Shown one piece after another: positions 7,065-10,409 of a stretch of 10,409 nt of DNA. This DNA comes from Candidatus Heimdallarchaeota archaeon (GTDB lineage Archaea > Asgardarchaeota > Heimdallarchaeia > Hodarchaeales > LC-3). Position numbers and translations under genes: made by a program. Positions within the stretch are counted from its first letter, which is position 1. Every line of letters starts with the position of its first letter. The notes under the pieces were generated by a model. The model was not told the origin of the DNA. It saw nothing but the letters and a program-made list of their open reading frames with translations, and made no database searches. The stretch is from contig DAHXPE010000084.1 in the NCBI GenBank assembly GCA_027364495.1, positions 1 through 10,409 of the forward strand, given 5' to 3'.

Positions 7065-7125
7065 TTATATAATTTCAATGTGAATTGAGACCTCTTTAGG
7101 AAGTAAATTTTTCTACTTTAACTAC

Positions 7126-7160
7126 AATTTTTACTCTTTTTTTTCTCAATTCCTTTTTAT
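7126..7160 (+). terminator. Oligo-T terminator candidate after the transposase
   Basis: Successive T-tracts, including eight T residues at 7137-7144 and five more near 7153, follow the transposase gene and fit archaeal oligo-T termination. No hairpin was found by eye. Confidence 0.35.
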
Positions 7161-7325
7161 TCCAGTCATTGAGCATCAATTACTTAAAATATTTGATCAG
7201 AAAATCTGTACTAAGATAAAATCTGACAATGCAAAAGAAAATAAATTACTCTAGAAAAAAAATTTTTGTTATTATTTTGAAGTTGAGTTATTATTAAGAA
7301 ATCTTTGAATAAACTAATTGATTTG

Positions 7326-7345
7326 AAAAAAACTCAAAGAAAAAA
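7326..7345 (-). terminator. Oligo-T terminator candidate for the acyl-metabolism operon
   Basis: On the minus strand two T-tracts (seven T at 7332-7326 and six T at 7345-7340) lie about 50-65 bases past the ligase stop codon. They are a likely end of the three-gene transcript. Confidence 0.35.
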
Positions 7346-7392
7346 TCTTTTTGACAAAATTTCCTTCTAGAAAACCGAAAAGTAATGAAATT

Positions 7393-8907
7393 TTATTTTC
7401 CATAATCTTCTGCTAATTTACGTTTAAGTATTTTACCAGCAGCAGAAATGTAATTGGTGAATCCATCTACAAATACAATTGATTTAGGAATTTTGAATTT
7501 TGCTAATCTCTCTTTACAGAAATTTATAAGTTCTTCTTCTGTTGCTTTAGAACTAGTTTTTAATACCACTAAAGCTCTACCTGATTGTCCCCATTTTTCA
7601 TCTTTTATCGGTATTACTTGAACCTGTGCTACGGATGGATGCTCCTCCAACACTTTTTCTATTTCTCTTGGATAAATATTTTCACCACCAGATATATACA
7701 TATCTTTGAGTCTATCTACTATGAAAAAATATCCTTCTTCATCTTTTTTAGCCATATCACCTGTGTGAAAATATCCTTCTGGATCAAAAAGAATTCTATT
7801 AATTTCAGGCCGATTCCAATATCCTATTGTAACTGTTGGTCCTTTTAACACTAATTCTCCTATTTCATTTGATTTACATTCTTGTCCCGTTTCAGGATTA
7901 ATTATTTTTGCATCTAAAAAGAAATTTGGTGTCCCTATACTTCCTATTTTTCGCTCCGCATCCTTCGGATCTAAGGCAAACACTCCCGGACCTACTTCTG
8001 TCATACCAAACCCTTGCTTAAAGACAATATTGTGTATTTCTTTAAAACTTCTAATTATGTCTAATGAAAGCGGTTCTCCTCCTGATGTCAAAAATCTATG
8101 AGTGCTAAAATCAACTTTTGAAAATTCTGGTCTTGCTAGCAACATTCTATATTGTGTCGGAACACAAAATCCAAAGGTTGGCCTCTCTGAGGTTATCAGT
8201 TGTAAATAGAGCTCAGGATTCCATGCTTCCATTTGAATTACTTTTCCACCTAGTATAAATAATGGTAATGCATAGACATACAGACCTCCTACATGGAATA
8301 ATGGCAAATGATTAATATATGTGTCTCCGGGTAAAATATCTCTTATTGTGTTTAATGTATTATATGCTACCTGTCGATACGATATCATTGCTCCTTTTGG
8401 TAATCCAGTTGTTCCCCCAGTAAAGACTATGCCTATTGGATCTTCATATGTCAGTTTAGGATGCTTTGGGTTTGTCATAGAATAATTTTTAATACTTTTC
8501 TCAAATATTTCATCAAATTCATTATAATTGGTATCTTTGTAGAGATTTTTAAGCTCATTTACTATTTTTTTAGTATTTTTATCATAGAAGAAAACTTTAG
8601 GTGAAACATCTTTTGTCAATTGATTGAGTTCAGCTGGAACTAATCTCCAGTTCAGACCTACAATTATACCACCTAGCTTTTGTACTCCAAAAAACACTAA
8701 CCAGTATCTATAATCATTAAACGCTAAAACAGCACACCTATCACCTTTTGAAAAATTATGTTTTTGTTGTAAATAATTTGCTACTTGGTTTGCTCCTGCA
8801 TTTAATTCTGCATAAGTAAATCTTTTATTCGATTTTACATCAAATAATGCCTCCTTTTCAGGAGTATATACAAATCGCTTTGATAAATAATCAAACTGAC
8901 TAGCCAT
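7393..8907 (-). CDS. AMP-forming acyl-CoA synthetase (fatty acid-CoA ligase-like)
   Basis: A 504-residue member of the ANL adenylating superfamily, which makes an acyl-AMP from acid and ATP and then usually an acyl-CoA. All core motifs are present: the P-loop TGGTTGLPKG (163-172, with Gly where many have Ser), FGMTE (300-304), HTGD (381-384), the hinge DRLKDMYISGGENIYPREIE (398-417) and GKILKR with the C-terminal catalytic Lys492. Length is typical of the cytosolic FadD/medium-chain ligase group. Substrate cannot be read from the motifs. The gene is last in a minus-strand operon, starting 11 bases after the KAS III stop codon, so the two probably act on the same acyl chain. An OleC-like beta-lactone synthetase is a less likely alternative, because the sequence looks like an ordinary CoA ligase. 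Confidence 0.92.
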   Translation of the reverse strand: MASQFDYLSKRFVYTPEKEALFDVKSNKRFTYAELNAGANQVANYLQQKHNFSKGDRCAVLAFNDYRYWLVFFGVQKLGGIIVGLNWRLVPAELNQLTKDVSPKVFFYDKNTKKIVNELKNLYKDTNYNEFDEIFEKSIKNYSMTNPKHPKLTYEDPIGIVFTGGTTGLPKGAMISYRQVAYNTLNTIRDILPGDTYINHLPLFHVGGLYVYALPLFILGGKVIQMEAWNPELYLQLITSERPTFGFCVPTQYRMLLARPEFSKVDFSTHRFLTSGGEPLSLDIIRSFKEIHNIVFKQGFGMTEVGPGVFALDPKDAERKIGSIGTPNFFLDAKIINPETGQECKSNEIGELVLKGPTVTIGYWNRPEINRILFDPEGYFHTGDMAKKDEEGYFFIVDRLKDMYISGGENIYPREIEKVLEEHPSVAQVQVIPIKDEKWGQSGRALVVLKTSSKATEEELINFCKERLAKFKIPKSIVFVDGFTNYISAAGKILKRKLAEDYGK

Positions 8908-8918
8908 TTCTTATTTCA

Positions 8919-9929
8919 CTACCACCATGTAAAAATACAAGCTGCCATATTATAACCTCCTCCTGATGAACATAATAAAATTCTCTCTCCTTTTCCACTG
9001 CCTGGTTTAGGAATTTTTTGTAATTCAATTGCATCATACATTGCCATTGGTATACAAGCTGATCCAGTATATCCCCATTTATCCATTATAACATGAGTTT
9101 TACTCATTGGTTGTTGTATTGCTTGCATTACCTGCTCTATTGTTCGTAGATTTAATTGCGTAAAGAAATAAAAATCTATATCATTTGCTTTCAAATGAGC
9201 TTTTTTCAACACATCCTGTATTAATTTTGGCCATGTTTCAACGTTTAATTCTGATGGAAACCTTTTTTGAAATGCTACATACTGTTTTTGATTTTCTACC
9301 GAGTTATTATTGATTGGATATTTTGTTCCTCCTCTATAAATCCCTAAATAATCATAATATTGACCATCTGCAATCATTTTACTTGCCAATAGACCTATTT
9401 TAGAATCATTTTTTTGGAGAATTAACGCACCTGCACCATCTGCAAATAAAGTCGCCGTATAATGGTCTTGCCAATTCACAAATTTACTCATTCCATATGC
9501 ACCAATAACCAAAATGGTGTTCATTTCATCTTCTGTTTGAAGATACTTATAGCCAGTCACTAACGCAGTTACAAAACCAGCACAAGCACAATTAATATCA
9601 AAGGTTCCAGCCCGTTTAGCACCTAATTTATGTTGTATTATAGTTGATGTTGCTGGCGATAAATAGTCAGGTGTGTCTGTACTGAGTATAATCATGTCAA
9701 TCAATTCAGGTGTAAGTTGTGCTTTTTCTAGAGCTTGTTTAGAAGCTTGTATAGCTAAATCTGATGTTGATTCATCGTCAGACATTATGTAGCGATTTTT
9801 AATCCCAACATTTTTTACAAGCCAATCCCCAGTACCAGGTCGATTTAGTATTTTTTCAATATCTTGATTTGTTATAAGTTTTTTTGGAACACAAATTCCG
9901 ATACCAGTAATTTTCGCTAAGGATTTCAT
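8919..9929 (-). CDS. KAS III (FabH)-like thiolase-fold enzyme with altered active site
   Basis: A 336-residue beta-ketoacyl synthase III-type protein. Residues 106-119 (FDINCACAGF core) place the nucleophile at Cys116, matching FabH ACAGF. The C-terminal half has the expected KAS III strands, GGGYNMAA near residue 323, and a FADGAGALIL block (162-171). In FabH the decarboxylating residues are His in HQAN and Asn in GNTSAAS. Here those places read TQLN (Thr257) and GYTGSAC (Tyr287), so the usual Cys-His-Asn triad is reduced to Cys. That argues against simple malonyl-ACP condensation and for acyl transfer or another Claisen-type step. It lies between a hydrolase (34-base gap) and an acyl-CoA ligase (11-base gap). 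I saw no ribosome site before the ATG, but it matches the family start. Confidence 0.9.
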   Translation of the reverse strand: MKSLAKITGIGICVPKKLITNQDIEKILNRPGTGDWLVKNVGIKNRYIMSDDESTSDLAIQASKQALEKAQLTPELIDMIILSTDTPDYLSPATSTIIQHKLGAKRAGTFDINCACAGFVTALVTGYKYLQTEDEMNTILVIGAYGMSKFVNWQDHYTATLFADGAGALILQKNDSKIGLLASKMIADGQYYDYLGIYRGGTKYPINNNSVENQKQYVAFQKRFPSELNVETWPKLIQDVLKKAHLKANDIDFYFFTQLNLRTIEQVMQAIQQPMSKTHVIMDKWGYTGSACIPMAMYDAIELQKIPKPGSGKGERILLCSSGGGYNMAACIFTWW

Positions 9930-9963
9930 TTATATCGCATTGATTTTTGATTTTTGGCAAGAT

Positions 9964-10409
9964 TCACGATTTACTTGAATTCTTATCTAAGAAATGTAAA
10001 ACAATTTTATTAAATTGCTTATAGAATTGTATAAATGACCAATGTTGTCCTCCTTTTAGTAAAACAAGTTGAGAATTAGTTATTTTTTCATGTAACAGTT
10101 CTGCATTTTTGGTTGGAACAACAAGATCAGAATCACCATGAATTATCAACGTTGGTGCTGTTATAGAACTAATTTTTTCTTCAACATTAAATATAGTCGA
10201 TGCATGGGCTTGATTTAACCTGGCATTATTTGGCTGTGGATTTTGTTCTCTCCAAACTACTATTTGATCTAATAATTTTTTATTAGCTTTGATCCATTCT
10301 TGTGAAGCGACAACGCTCATTCGTATATTATAAGCTTCTTCTGCAGTGATTGTTTCACTCGGGACAGTTAACATTTTGGTTAATGTATCTTTACTTGCAA
10401 CAATTGAAT
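9964..10409 (-). CDS. Alpha/beta hydrolase, C-terminal part (cut by window end)
   Basis: The frame stays open upstream of the ATG at 10374 to the window edge (12 more codons, in the sense SIVASKDTLTK), so this is the 3' part of a longer gene and not a 136-residue protein. Counting from that internal Met, APTLIIHGDSDLVVP holds the acid residue (Asp83, with Asp81 beside it) and GGQHWSF holds the catalytic His111. The nucleophile Ser with its GxSxG elbow must lie outside the window. Residues 10-60 look like the helical lid. The family covers esterases, lipases, thioesterases and OleB-like enzymes, so the substrate is unknown. It is the first visible gene of the minus-strand operon with the KAS III and the ligase, and may release or rearrange their acyl product. 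Confidence 0.85.
   Translation of the reverse strand, partial: SIVASKDTLTKMLTVPSETITAEEAYNIRMSVVASQEWIKANKKLLDQIVVWREQNPQPNNARLNQAHASTIFNVEEKISSITAPTLIIHGDSDLVVPTKNAELLHEKITNSQLVLLKGGQHWSFIQFYKQFNKIVLHFLDKNSSKS

Larger units (their letters stand above)
7065..7392. other. Convergent intergenic region after the transposase, no gene
   Basis: This AT-rich spacer lies between the transposase and the minus-strand acyl-CoA ligase. It should contain the right end of the insertion sequence and terminators for both sides. No frame of credible composition and no RNA gene is visible. Confidence 0.5.

Noticed and set aside
886..7180. A 13-base repeat, ATTGAGCATCAAT, at 886-898 and 7168-7180, with inverted-repeat symmetry
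   Set aside because: One copy is the coding end of the PCYCGC gene, and a 13-base match in 10 kb of AT-rich DNA is expected by chance.
7585..7848. Plus-strand frame of 87 codons antisense to the acyl-CoA ligase
   Set aside because: It is antisense to the conserved C-terminal motifs of the ligase; aromatic-rich composition is typical of such shadows.
9964..10374. Treating the hydrolase as a complete 136-residue gene starting at 10374
   Set aside because: The frame stays open to the window edge and the protein would lack the nucleophile half of an alpha/beta hydrolase, so it is a truncated view of a longer gene.

Overview
The window is AT-rich and looks archaeal. Putative TATA boxes lie about 25-30 bases upstream of several start codons, which suggests leaderless or short-leader transcripts. 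Two small membrane proteins end in a four-cysteine zinc ribbon, a common archaeal arrangement. The mix of cupredoxin and Fe-S membrane proteins with bacterial-type acyl metabolism would fit an Asgard archaeon such as a Heimdallarchaeia member. That placement is inference; no marker gene here proves it.

Left part (1-4437): after the 3' tail of an unknown gene (2-100) come four complete redox or metal-related membrane genes plus a paralogue. A small membrane protein with a C-terminal zinc ribbon (147-560) has a second copy at 3973-4437. Between them lie a membrane-anchored PCYCGC-motif protein (minus strand), a double-anchored cupredoxin, and a NapH/CcoG-like polyferredoxin membrane protein. 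The last two overlap by 11 bases and form an operon. Together they look like a membrane copper/Fe-S electron-transfer or metal-handling module on the outer face of the cell.

Middle part (4438-7392): this is a decayed and mobile zone. On the minus strand, 4442-4948 reads as one four-helix membrane protein only if two compensating single-base frameshifts are allowed, so it is called a pseudogene. A plus-strand ORF remnant follows (4977-5207). Then comes an intact IS4-superfamily transposase (5496-7064) with a full DDE triad and a perfect YREK signature.

Right part (7393-10409, all minus strand): a tightly packed operon encodes an alpha/beta hydrolase (cut by the window edge), a KAS III/FabH-like thiolase-fold enzyme, and an AMP-forming acyl-CoA ligase. 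The set recalls the OleB/OleA/OleC trio, but the KAS III keeps only the catalytic Cys and has lost the usual His and Asn. The chemistry is therefore uncertain.

I see no tRNA, rRNA or CRISPR array.
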